In this document: one piece after another, positions 1 through 6,490 of the stretch
How positions within the stretch are numbered: the stretch's first letter is position 1
Layout: the number at the start of each line of letters is the position of its first letter
Virus record (IMG/VR): IMGVR_UViG_3300017963_000596
Coordinates: 1 to 30,713 of that record
Source of the DNA: a virus
Direction: 5' to 3' (one strand)
DNA length: 30,713 nucleotides
The notes under the pieces: generated by a model
Databases searched by the model: none
What the model was told of the DNA's origin: nothing
Seen by the model: the letters and a program-made list of their open reading frames with translations, nothing else
Position numbers and translations under genes: made by a program

Positions 1-1
1 C

Positions 2-38
2 CATTTCTCTTCTCCTTTGCCCCCGTTTCCGGGGGCTG
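2..38 (-). promoter_or_regulatory. GNRA-loop hairpin plus ribosome-binding site, copy 1
   Basis: Read on the minus strand, a 7-bp stem GCCCCCG/CGGGGGC closed by a GAAA tetraloop (19-36) is followed by AAAGGAG and an ATG at 4-2. The reading frame runs off the left edge, so only the start of that gene is visible. The same 28-base unit occurs 500 bases away at 511-538 in front of another gene. No U-tract follows the stem on the minus strand, so it does not look like a terminator for this operon. A translational or RNA-stability role is inference. Confidence 0.6.
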
Positions 39-55
39 TTGTTGTTCTGTGGCTG

Positions 56-502
56 CTATTTTTTTAGCTCTGCTGCTATTTCATCCCATTCTGGATCCGG
101 CGGGAACCCATGAACTCTATCCTCAATATCTAATAAATAGTTTTTAATGGCCTCGCGGGCTTTGCCTGCTGCATAGGGGTAGCGGTAGGATAGAGCGTCA
201 AAAAATAATTGTGCGGGTTTTTCTTTGTCTCGATAATACCCTAAAAGAGTTTTTACAAATTCTCCGTTTGGGTGGTCTTTTACTTCACTAATTCTCATGA
301 TCTCGATATCGCCCCGATCCTCGTCTAAACTCAGGACCATTATTTCTGTTCGTTCATCGTTTAAATCATAATCCGGCTCAAGATATACGCATGATCCATA
401 TTCCTCATTGTCTACAACGTCGTAGGCGCCGACGTATTGCCATCCTGTTGATTCTTCAGCAGCCCTAACAATTGACCTGTGGATGTTTAATAGTGCTTTC
501 AT
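56..502 (-). CDS. hypothetical acidic protein, 148 aa
   Basis: I do not recognise this protein. It is soluble and acidic, with many Asp, Glu and Tyr residues, no signal peptide and no membrane segment. The C-terminal half looks helical and ends DEIAAELKK. I chose the ATG at 502 because AAGGAG lies 8-9 bases upstream. The longer frame begins with TTG at 562 and would translate through the tetraloop hairpin at 519-536. It lies downstream of the ArdC-like gene and the 54-aa gene on the same strand, in what looks like an accessory or early operon. The neighbourhood suggests a host-takeover or counter-defence role, but nothing in the sequence shows that. Confidence 0.75.
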   Translation of the reverse strand: MKALLNIHRSIVRAAEESTGWQYVGAYDVVDNEEYGSCVYLEPDYDLNDERTEIMVLSLDEDRGDIEIMRISEVKDHPNGEFVKTLLGYYRDKEKPAQLFFDALSYRYPYAAGKAREAIKNYLLDIEDRVHGFPPDPEWDEIAAELKK

Positions 503-510
503 TTTTGTTA

Positions 511-538
511 TCTCCTTTGCCCCCGTTTCCGGGGGCTG
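511..538 (-). promoter_or_regulatory. GNRA-loop hairpin plus ribosome-binding site, copy 2
   Basis: This is identical to the unit at 11-38: a seven-pair GC stem, a GAAA loop (519-536 on the minus strand), then AAAGGAG, here followed 8 bases later by the ATG at 502. Exact conservation across two otherwise different leaders argues against chance. The hairpin sits 3-4 bases from the Shine-Dalgarno core, close enough to affect ribosome loading or protect the 5' end after cleavage. Confidence 0.6.
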
Positions 539-594
539 GTTTAGTTTATATTGTTTTATCAATGCGATTTATATACCTCCATTTCTATATTCAT

Positions 595-759
595 TCATGA
601 CCCGAATTCTTCCTCAAAAAGTTTCGCGTATCTCTTTGCAGAGGCTTTGAATGTTTTTGACTTCATAAATTCAATTAATTCCTCACGGTTTGTATGGCCC
701 TTTTCTATGGCATCCAGTAGCGTCAATTTTATGGCTGCTTTTGCGTATTCTGGATTCAT
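595..759 (-). CDS. small hypothetical protein, 54 aa
   Basis: A small basic, mostly helical protein (begins MNPEYAKAAIKL, ends KLFEEEFGS), unrecognised. The ATG at 759 is one base after the stop codon of the ArdC-like gene, and GGGAGG inside that gene's last codons serves as its ribosome-binding site. The two genes are therefore probably translationally coupled. The central part, with an asparagine-arginine-glutamate-glutamate turn and a Lys/Ala-rich helix, could be a small helical DNA- or protein-binding bundle, but no motif proves it. Its position next to ardC suggests it travels with that module. Confidence 0.65.
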   Translation of the reverse strand: MNPEYAKAAIKLTLLDAIEKGHTNREELIEFMKSKTFKASAKRYAKLFEEEFGS

Positions 760-760
760 T

Positions 761-1612
761 TTATGCAGCCTCCCTGATTTTTTCGGCGTCCGTCAATATC
801 AGGTTTACGCAATTGCATATCCTGTCAATGAGCCGCATACATACGGATATGGCCGTTTCTTTTTTTTTGCCTGTATATCCCTGGATATATGACCATGCGC
901 CACCCAAGTCTGCCTCATGCTCGTAACCGAGCATTTTTAGGATTACGGCGCCGCCAAGCTCTGCAACGACTTCATTTTCCATGTCCTGACCTGGCACTTT
1001 TTTTATTGTTTTGAGCCGATCATCGGCTGCGTGAATCATTTCATGCGCCCATGTTGATAGATTTTCGACTCCGAGAGCTATGACCCCGTTATGTGAGTAA
1101 TACCCATAATATTTACCGCCCTTGCCATTAAATGATGTGACTTTGAGCCCCCATTTTTCAGCTACTTCGTAAAATGGGAGGGCTCTTAGCCTTGATTTTT
1201 CTTTTTGGTCTTCGGAGGATGCTTTCTCCCATTTTTTTTGATCATATATTTCTGTGTCTTCAAGCCGAAAAACTGGGATAGATTTAAACCCATACAAAAA
1301 GTTTTTTTCTTCTTGGTTGCCTGCCTCGTCTGTTTCTTTGCGCTTGGCAATACATGGGCCCAGGATGTGAAAAGCTTTCGCGCCTTTTTTGACCTTGCGG
1401 CCGGCTGCGCCCCACTGCTTAAAACCCCTGGCGTCTGATGTGCCACTGATGGCCTTGATAAATTGATTGTTCCATGACCATTTGTTTGATGGGATATCGT
1501 CTGATCTGTTTACAAATATGCTTTTCAGCGTTTCTGGGAGATCGCCGGTTTTGAATTGTGTTATGATCGCCTGGCAGGTTTCTTGACTTTTACCATAAAA
1601 TTTAATAGACAT
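761..1612 (-). CDS. ardC: ArdC-like antirestriction protein with zincin metallopeptidase domain
   Basis: A 283-aa protein with two recognisable parts. Residues about 44-90 carry the ArdC N-terminal ssDNA-binding signature: a W-x-W-N-N start, then DARGF, QW and GR-x-VKKG, ending in a short strand before a Pro. Residues 188-194 contain WAHEMIH, the HExxH zinc site of the metallopeptidase half, followed by a Glu in an N-E-V-V-A-E-L segment near residue 218 as the likely third ligand. ArdC proteins are carried by plasmids and phages, and characterised members protect incoming DNA from restriction enzymes. They are members of the polyvalent protein set. The start is supported by AAGGGAG upstream. 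The last 50 residues are Cys-rich and less typical. Family assignment is strong; the activity itself is inferred. Confidence 0.88.
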   Translation of the reverse strand: MSIKFYGKSQETCQAIITQFKTGDLPETLKSIFVNRSDDIPSNKWSWNNQFIKAISGTSDARGFKQWGAAGRKVKKGAKAFHILGPCIAKRKETDEAGNQEEKNFLYGFKSIPVFRLEDTEIYDQKKWEKASSEDQKEKSRLRALPFYEVAEKWGLKVTSFNGKGGKYYGYYSHNGVIALGVENLSTWAHEMIHAADDRLKTIKKVPGQDMENEVVAELGGAVILKMLGYEHEADLGGAWSYIQGYTGKKKETAISVCMRLIDRICNCVNLILTDAEKIREAA

Positions 1613-1649
1613 GATTTTAGCTCCCTTCGCTTTGAGGGGTTTTTTGTTT

Positions 1650-1681
1650 CCCCTTGCCAGTGTTGGCGCACTGGCAAGGGG
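1650..1681 (+). terminator. 13-bp hairpin with plus-strand T-tract (antisense terminator or 5' UTR hairpin)
   Basis: A perfect 13-bp stem (1650-1662 with 1669-1681) and a 6-base loop. On the plus strand it is followed by TTTTTATTTATTT, the form of a Rho-independent terminator. Both flanking genes are on the minus strand, so it would stop antisense transcription or, in the sense RNA, form a strong hairpin about 40 bases before the ardC-like start. Confidence 0.6.
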
Positions 1682-1688
1682 TTTTTAT

Positions 1689-1973
1689 TTATTTGATTTT
1701 GTCGCTTGTTTTTTCAAAACGCCCGTATATTTCGCCGAATACTATACCGTTCTTATCTATTACCGTAACACCTCCAAAATCTTTCCATTTTTTGTACTGC
1801 CTCATAACCCCTGTAAATTTTTCGTGTCGTGTAAAACGGTCACCGTAGTATGATGGAAGAATAACCGCATAATTAAAACGATTGCCGAAATCTATAACCC
1901 TGTCGTACATATCGCTTGCAAGGTCATGAATTGTTCCTGTGTTGCTCATTTTTTGTTTAATTACAACTTTCAT
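1689..1973 (-). CDS. hypothetical protein, 94 aa
   Basis: This protein is unrecognised. It is a mixed alpha/beta protein of 94 residues, basic at both ends, with an aromatic-rich middle (NRFNYAVILPSYYGDRFTRH) and a compact beta-hairpin-like segment around residues 67-80 that is rich in Gly and Val. There is no signal peptide, membrane segment or metal site. The ATG at 1973 follows a run of seven G residues in a purine-rich leader that can act as ribosome-binding site. A second Met at residue 9 is an alternative start. It stands between the 41-aa gene and the ArdC-like gene in the same minus-strand unit and is probably co-transcribed from the promoter at 2186-2214. Confidence 0.6.
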   Translation of the reverse strand: MKVVIKQKMSNTGTIHDLASDMYDRVIDFGNRFNYAVILPSYYGDRFTRHEKFTGVMRQYKKWKDFGGVTVIDKNGIVFGEIYGRFEKTSDKIK

Positions 1974-1991
1974 TTTTTTACCCCCCCTGTC

Positions 1992-2117
1992 TCACGTTTT
2001 CTCGCGCTTTATCACTATGCCGTAACAACCATGATCCGCCCTATATGCTGCCATTGCTGTATCAAGGTTTGGAGCGATGCAAGACCAACCGTTTTTAAAA
2101 ATAAATCTGTATTCCAT
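1992..2117 (-). CDS. small hypothetical protein, 41 aa
   Basis: This is a short gene with a good leader: AAGGAG lies about 7 bases before the ATG at 2117. The product starts MEYRFIFKNGWSC, has Ala- and Tyr-rich middle residues and ends IKREKT. I do not recognise it. A 'KNGWSCIAPNLDTAMAAY'-like layout (beta strand, then a helix) is common in very small phage proteins that adorn or inhibit host factors, but that is only analogy. It is the first gene after the promoter at 2186-2214. Its leader shares a C-rich run plus AAGCGAAGG with the leader of the ArdC-like gene. Confidence 0.6.
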   Translation of the reverse strand: MEYRFIFKNGWSCIAPNLDTAMAAYRADHGCYGIVIKREKT

Positions 2118-2185
2118 TTTCAATCTCCTTCGCTTGGGTTTTTGTCACCCTTTCGTTTGCTCGGTCTGCCGCCGATGTTGGAATC

Positions 2186-2214
2186 CTTATCGCATGTATA
2201 ATTTATGCAGTCAA
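2186..2214 (-). promoter_or_regulatory. sigma-70-type promoter for the leftward operon
   Basis: Minus strand: TTGACT (2214-2209), a 17-base spacer and GATAAG (2191-2186). The -35 matches consensus in 5 of 6 positions and the -10 in 4 of 6. It is 69 bases before the ATG at 2117 and points into the minus-strand genes. No repressor gene is visible nearby. Confidence 0.55.
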
Positions 2215-2334
2215 GATATTTTTTAATTAATTTTAAAATTAAATTGCAAATTAATTTAAAAATTATATTGTTTCAGTGGTTTAGGGCATAAAAAAATATT
2301 TATTTTAAAATTGGTAGTCGTTTTTTTGTGTTTT

Positions 2335-2354
2335 TAGGCGCATATAGGCGCATA
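2335..2354. repeat. left attP arm: tandem pair of TAGGCGCATA
   Basis: Two perfect abutting copies of the 10-mer TAGGCGCATA, in an AT-rich setting, centred about 105 bases left of the tRNA-like core. A further perfect copy plus a degenerate one lies on the other side (2518-2537). This is the arrangement of arm-type sites bound by a tyrosine integrase. Confidence 0.6.
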
Positions 2355-2427
2355 TTTTATTAATATATTGGCATTTTGAAAATGCTAAATTGCTGTTTTT
2401 ATTGTATTAAGTAATTTGTAAAAGGTC

Positions 2428-2471
2428 TGAAAATCCCCGTGTCGGCAGTTCGATTCTGTCCCTCGGCATCA
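2428..2471 (+). other. attP: attP core: 3' half of a tRNA-Phe-like gene
   Basis: From the anticodon loop onward this reads as a tRNA 3' half: a loop containing GAA (Phe anticodon), then ATCCCC, a 5-base variable loop GTGTC, a T-stem GGCAG/CTGTC of five pairs around TTCGATT, and acceptor strand CCTCGGC plus A. No encoded CCA follows (TCA instead). The 5' half is absent and the anticodon stem fails just upstream, so this is not a working tRNA. Phages and islands commonly integrate in tRNA 3' ends and carry this identity segment as attP. Confidence 0.7.
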
Positions 2472-2517
2472 ATGATTACAATAAGTTATTTTGTTTTTTT
2501 AATATTAAAATATTTTT

Positions 2518-2537
2518 TAGGCGCATATAGGGTGCGT
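2518..2537. repeat. right attP arm: TAGGCGCATA plus degenerate second copy
   Basis: TAGGCGCATA at 2518-2527 is followed directly by TAGGGTGCGT, a degenerate partner. It mirrors the tandem pair at 2335-2354 on the other side of the tRNA-like core. Repeats on both sides imply an unsplit attP rather than a prophage end. Confidence 0.55.
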
Positions 2538-3010
2538 TTTTTTGCCTCATCAATCTCATCGCCGATTATAGCCGCAACACGCCTGCACCATTTTTTTTAT
2601 CCCCCTATCCCCCTGAATTAATTGGTCACATCATTTTTTACATAGTTTTTTGATAGTAATATCTATCTATTTTGATTTCCCCCGGTATGCGTGTATGTAT
2701 AGGTAAAAAAATATGTAAAATATGTTAACATGCTGTCTTGATTCACAATATTACATCATATTTTGTGTGCAATATCATGTTTTGTGTGTTTTTGTGCGCG
2801 CTGGTGGTGGGTTGACTGTTTTTTTTGCGCATTTGGGGGTGTCGACGGATGGATGCGCTTCATGCAAATTTGATCATTTATGGGGGGAGGGGAGGTTTTG
2901 GTTTTGGGATATTTGTTGGTTTTTTTGTGGGATCAGGGGTGCTACATCCTGGGTTGTTGTGGAGCGTTTAGTTGTTGCATTGGTCCCTATGTGCGCCTGT
3001 CGGGTTTGGC
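2538..3010. other. intergenic, no convincing gene
   Basis: This stretch is AT-rich at first and then GT-rich on the plus strand. Open frames here have atypical Cys/Trp/Phe-rich translations and no ribosome-binding sites. I see no tRNA, CRISPR or strong hairpin. The attP arms lie to the left and the late promoter candidate to the right. Confidence 0.5.
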
Positions 3011-3040
3011 TTGACTTGTAAGGCACTGATATGGTAAGAT
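3011..3040 (+). promoter_or_regulatory. sigma-70-type promoter for the rightward (late) operon
   Basis: TTGACT (3011-3016), an 18-base spacer and TAAGAT (3035-3040), followed 80 bases later by the first plus-strand gene. The -35 matches 5 of 6 and the -10 matches 4 of 6. It is the best candidate found between attP and the packaging genes. Confidence 0.5.
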
Positions 3041-3120
3041 ATTTATGCTTTTGACATGGGGTTATGTTATTCTGTTGTAATTTTAAGTTTTACCTGTAAC
3101 TTGTTGAAAAGGTTGAATAA

Positions 3121-3408
3121 ATGGCTGAATCACGCGTTTTGATAGGACGGCAGGCAATTCAGGATTATTTGGGGGTTTCTCGGCGCAGATTCGGTTCGTT
3201 AGTCGCCGGCGGGTTGCCGGCCGCAAAACGCATGATCGGCGGGCGGGAGTATTGGTTGAGCGACAAGGATCTGCTCGACTATTGGTTCAAAGGATTGATT
3301 GTAGGGGCTGACCTGGCGCCAGGCACTGTGTTTAATCGGTGGCAATCGTCGTTTGAGGATGGGACAGCGGCGACCGGTGGTAGGGCTTTGGTTTCCAATC
3401 CTAATTAG
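3121..3408 (+). CDS. HTH DNA-binding protein, possible terminase small subunit
   Basis: A 95-aa protein. Residues 7-55 match the winged helix-turn-helix layout used by AlpA/excisionase and Nu1-type proteins: IGRQAIQDYLGVSRRRFGSL, then a Gly-Leu-Pro turn, a wing carrying GREYW, and a closing helix beginning SDKDLLDYW. Nu1-like terminase small subunits use this fold to recognise the packaging site. As the first gene of the packaging operon it is a candidate TerS, but an excisionase or late regulator is equally compatible with so short a protein. No clear Shine-Dalgarno precedes the start; a GAAAAGG lies 10 bases upstream. It is separated from the terminase large subunit by a 390-base repeat-bearing gap. 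Confidence 0.65.
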   Translation: MAESRVLIGRQAIQDYLGVSRRRFGSLVAGGLPAAKRMIGGREYWLSDKDLLDYWFKGLIVGADLAPGTVFNRWQSSFEDGTAATGGRALVSNPN

Positions 3409-3801
3409 ACAGCATTCACCCAACTTCCTCGGATCCGCCCAGCTTGGAGGCATTCAACCGGCTTAGTCGATTCCGCGTGGCTCGGTTGTTTTTGTTTGAT
3501 TGGCGGGGGAGGGCTGCCGTTTTTTTCCGGCGGTTGTTTGTTGGGCTTGCTTTTCTTTTTCTCGTGCCCCGGTTTGGGGGGGGTACCCTTCTGTTTTGAA
3601 AATACTACCTTCGGCATTCACGGGATTTTATTTTTTTTCAAGAAGTTCCCTGACCGGTTCTCTGTTATGGGGTAGGGGGTCAAAATCGGTGCGGCGCGGT
3701 GTCGTAAGTGTGTGTCAAGGTGTTGTTTGGGGTGTGTTTGGGGTGTGTTTGGGGTGTGTTTGGGGCCCTAAATAAACTTTCGTGTTATGGAAGTTTACAT
3801 G
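3409..3801. other. non-coding gap with GT-rich tandem repeats, candidate pac/cos region
   Basis: No credible gene is visible; open frames on both strands have extreme Phe/Trp/Cys or Lys/Pro composition. Three perfect 11-base units GTGTGTTTGGG (3732-3764) and a degenerate 12-base unit before them (3720-3731) end 37 bases before the terminase start. Iterated sites next to terminase genes are typical of packaging initiation sequences; here that role is inferred. Confidence 0.45.
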
Positions 3802-5772
3802 GGACGTGTATCCAAGATAGAGGCTTATGATCTGCGGGACGTGGTGTTGGGGCTTTATTTTGACAAGGGCTTCAACGGCGACGCAATAGCGGATCGGATA
3901 AACGAGGACCTGGCCACCCGTGGCATCAATGACTCAATCCACCGGGCGGCGGTGAACCGGTTTTTGAAGTCGGAACGGGAAGCCCGGCAGGCACAGGCCC
4001 GGGCGCAATATAAAGAATACGCGTCCGAAACACTTTCCAATGATCTGGATGCGCTTGAGGAAGTCAAGGGCTGGCATCTGTTTACTTTTCGTGATGAGAA
4101 CAACAGTCACAAGAAACGGCGGAATGCGGCGGTTGATTTGGTCAAGACCATCGAGACGAAGCTGAAGCTTGCGCTTGCTTGCGATAGCGGCGACAAATCC
4201 CAGGTGCTTTCCATTGTTAAAAACGAGGTTGCGGCGCTAACGGACAGCGGGCGATCAGCGGGCGATCTGGATTATACAATATTCCAGCGGAACCCAACGG
4301 CGTTTGGTGAGGTTATTCTCGGCGAAACCTATACCGATGACGTTAAGACCCTTATGGATTCGGTTCGGGATAACCAAATCACAATTGCCCGGTCTGCGAA
4401 TGCGACGGGCAAGACCCACGCGGCCGCCCGTATCGCTACCTGGTGGCTGAAATGTTTTCAAGACTCCCAGGTGTACACGGCCGCTGCGCCGCCTGAGAAC
4501 AACCTGAAAAAGCTTTTATGGGGTGAGATCGTCGGACTGACGGAGAATCACCCGGACATATTCAAAGATTTTACAACGCAATCCCTCCATATTTCAAGGT
4601 CGGCACAATCTTTCTTGACGGGTGTGACAATCCCAATGAGCGGGACGGAGCAAGCCCGTGAAGCGAAATTCTCAGGGAAGCATGCGCCGCACCTTCTTTT
4701 TATCCTCGACGAAGGCGACGCGATTCCTGACGAGGTGTACCGGGGAATTGAATCATGCATGTCCGGCGGCAATGCGCGGCTGCTTGTGATGTTTAACCCC
4801 CGGGGTGAACAGGGCGAAGTGTGGCGGATGGAGCGGGACGAACGTGCTGCAGTTGTCGAGCTGACGGCGTTCCGTCACCCCAACGTCATGACCGGGGAAG
4901 ACGTAATACCCGGGGCGGTGACGCGGGATAAGACCATCAGCCGGATACATAAGTGGACACGGCCTTTGTCGGATGGGGAGCAGCCGGACAGCGAATGCTT
5001 CAGGCTGCCGGAATTCCTCGAAAACGAAACCACTGTTAACGAAGCCGGAAAAGAATACCCGCCGTTGAAAGCCGGATGGTATAAAATCATGGAGCCGGCA
5101 TTTGCCTATATGGTTTTGGGGCAGTACCCGAGTGTCGGATCTTCACAGCTAATCAGCCGGGAATGGGTATCGCGGGCGAGAGCGCGTTGGGATTCCTATG
5201 TTGTGGAAAAGGGCGAAGTGCCGCCGGCCGGCGTACGGCCGGTGTCCGGCCTCGACGTGGCTGAATTCGGCGTTGATGCAAATGTTTTTTGCAGCCGCTA
5301 TGGCGGCTGGGTGGCTCGTATGCGGTCATGGACGGGCATGGACCCGGTCGCGACGACGGACCGGGCCGTCACCGAAGCAGCGGAGGCGGGGTCTTCTTTA
5401 GTAAATGTTGACGGGACCGGTGTCGGTGCGGGGGTTGCGCCCGGCCTGGTGAAACAGGATATTACCGCTTTTTCAGTAAAAACGGCAGGAGCTGCCACAA
5501 AAACAACAGAACTTGGCGATTTCAAAATACTCCGCGACCAGCTTTGGTGGGAATGCCGGCAATGGCTCTGGAAAGACCCAGGGGCGATGCTTCCGCCGGA
5601 TGACTTGCTGATTGAAGAGCTGCTTCTCCCGGATTACCGGGTTGACGGCGGCAAGATCAGGATCATGCAAAAGGATGTGATGAAAGAAAAACTGAAGCGG
5701 TCACCGGACCGGGCCGATGCGCTTGTGCTCACCTTCCATGACCCAGGCCAGCTATTCTCAGAGGCCGGTTAA
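3802..5772 (+). CDS. terL: terminase large subunit with fused small-terminase-like N-terminus
   Basis: ATP-driven DNA packaging motor and headful nuclease. Numbering from the first in-frame ATG at 3787, Walker A is ARSANATGKT (201-210), Walker B is LLFILDEGD (303-311), and the RNase H-type nuclease shows GLDVAEFGVDA near 485, a second acid in VNVDGTG, and a third in RADALVLT near the C-terminus. About 150 residues precede the ATPase. They begin MGRVSKIEAYDL and resemble the Mu gp27/DUF3486 type small subunit. I chose the ATG at 3802 because GGAAG precedes it and the DUF3486-like domain starts there; the ATG at 3787 has no ribosome-binding site. At about 656 aa the protein is longer than usual TerL (450-550). 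Very sure of TerL; the fusion is moderately sure. Confidence 0.93.
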   Translation, partial: GRVSKIEAYDLRDVVLGLYFDKGFNGDAIADRINEDLATRGINDSIHRAAVNRFLKSEREARQAQARAQYKEYASETLSNDLDALEEVKGWHLFTFRDENNSHKKRRNAAVDLVKTIETKLKLALACDSGDKSQVLSIVKNEVAALTDSGRSAGDLDYTIFQRNPTAFGEVILGETYTDDVKTLMDSVRDNQITIARSANATGKTHAAARIATWWLKCFQDSQVYTAAAPPENNLKKLLWGEIVGLTENHPDIFKDFTTQSLHISRSAQSFLTGVTIPMSGTEQAREAKFSGKHAPHLLFILDEGDAIPDEVYRGIESCMSGGNARLLVMFNPRGEQGEVWRMERDERAAVVELTAFRHPNVMTGEDVIPGAVTRDKTISRIHKWTRPLSDGEQPDSECFRLPEFLENETTVNEAGKEYPPLKAGWYKIMEPAFAYMVLGQYPSVGSSQLISREWVSRARARWDSYVVEKGEVPPAGVRPVSGLDVAEFGVDANVFCSRYGGWVARMRSWTGMDPVATTDRAVTEAAEAGSSLVNVDGTGVGAGVAPGLVKQDITAFSVKTAGAATKTTELGDFKILRDQLWWECRQWLWKDPGAMLPPDDLLIEELLLPDYRVDGGKIRIMQKDVMKEKLKRSPDRADALVLTFHDPGQLFSEAG

Positions 5773-6401
5773 TGATTCCAAGAAAACCGATAATCGAGAA
5801 AGACGGCGACAGGCTTATCGTTCAAAGCCGAGAGCGGCAGGTGTATCTTGACCGCCGGCTTTCTTTTGTATGGCCCGATGCCGGGTTCCCCGGGTATTTC
5901 GTTATGGTTGGAAGGCTGGACGAAAGCAGCATCATTGACGATTATCCCTACGTCATTCTTGACGAGGGTGAACGGCCGGACAAAAACAACCTCTATGAAG
6001 CGGTTATCGCATCAATGCGGCGGTGGCATGCAAAATGGATGTTCGCCGAGATAAAGGGGGGCTGGACGCTGCTCAATATCAATTTCGCCGCCTGGCTCAA
6101 AAAAATGAACGTCACCGGCGTTCGCCTTATCGATACACATGAGTTTTCAGGCATCCGTGAAACCATCCCGATGATACGGTCGATGATAAAACATGGATCG
6201 ATAATCATGACAGAAGGCCCGCTAAAACGGCAGTTATCTCAAATAACATCCGAAGATTTGCGCACATCGGACGGGAAGCCGGTAGAATCACGGTTCCCGG
6301 CGGTGTCTGCGTTCGGCAATATTGTCAATTCATACGAGCTTTATCCGTTCAAGAAGCGAAAACGCAAAAACACGCAAAGCAAAAAAGAGGGGTATTCATG
6401 A
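5772..6401 (+). CDS. hypothetical protein, 209 aa, coupled to terL
   Basis: Starts within the terL stop codon (TAATG), so it is probably translated by ribosomes finishing terL. It is an alpha/beta protein of mixed charge that I do not recognise. The central part (residues 75-135) has regular Trp- and Ile-rich strands and helices and contains RLIDTHEFSGIRE. The C-terminus is strongly basic (KKRKRKNTQSKK), suggesting nucleic-acid contact. Location between terminase and head genes suggests a role in packaging or capsid assembly. I saw no catalytic motif that would identify an enzyme. Confidence 0.75.
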   Translation: MIPRKPIIEKDGDRLIVQSRERQVYLDRRLSFVWPDAGFPGYFVMVGRLDESSIIDDYPYVILDEGERPDKNNLYEAVIASMRRWHAKWMFAEIKGGWTLLNINFAAWLKKMNVTGVRLIDTHEFSGIRETIPMIRSMIKHGSIIMTEGPLKRQLSQITSEDLRTSDGKPVESRFPAVSAFGNIVNSYELYPFKKRKRKNTQSKKEGYS

Positions 6402-6481
6402 AGCGGGGGATAAAGGGACGCGATATCCTGATTGTGTGGACAATTGCGGCAATACTCATATATTTAATCCGATTGTTTTGA
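6398..6481 (+). CDS. 27-aa single-pass membrane peptide
   Basis: This very small gene overlaps the preceding stop by ATGA and ends 9 bases before the next start. The product begins MKRGIKGRD, followed by a single hydrophobic helix of about 17 residues (ILIVWTIAAILIYLIRL). The positive N-terminus and one membrane span give the form of a small membrane-anchored phage protein. Possible roles include a holin-like or stress peptide, but position in the packaging/head module does not help to choose. It was too short to be found by a length-limited search. Confidence 0.55.
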   Translation: MKRGIKGRDILIVWTIAAILIYLIRLF

Positions 6482-6490
6482 GGGGATACC

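Noticed and set aside
2421-2471. A functional tRNA gene
   Set aside because: The 5' half is missing and the anticodon stem does not pair; only the 3' half is tRNA-like.
2440-2600. Minus-strand open frame next to attP with a plausible-looking C-terminal peptide (VAAIIGDEIDEAKKR)
   Set aside because: The frame is only about 33 codons between stops, lacks a start codon with ribosome-binding site, and runs through the arm repeats. It could be the decayed end of an integrase, but that cannot be shown.
2722-3021. Plus-strand 99-aa open frame between attP and the late promoter
   Set aside because: Cys/Trp/Phe-rich translation atypical of the other genes, no ribosome-binding site, and it covers the promoter candidate.
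3405-3617. Minus-strand gene in the gap before terL
   Set aside because: Lys/Pro-rich low-complexity translation without ribosome-binding site; reads as the shadow of GT-rich DNA.
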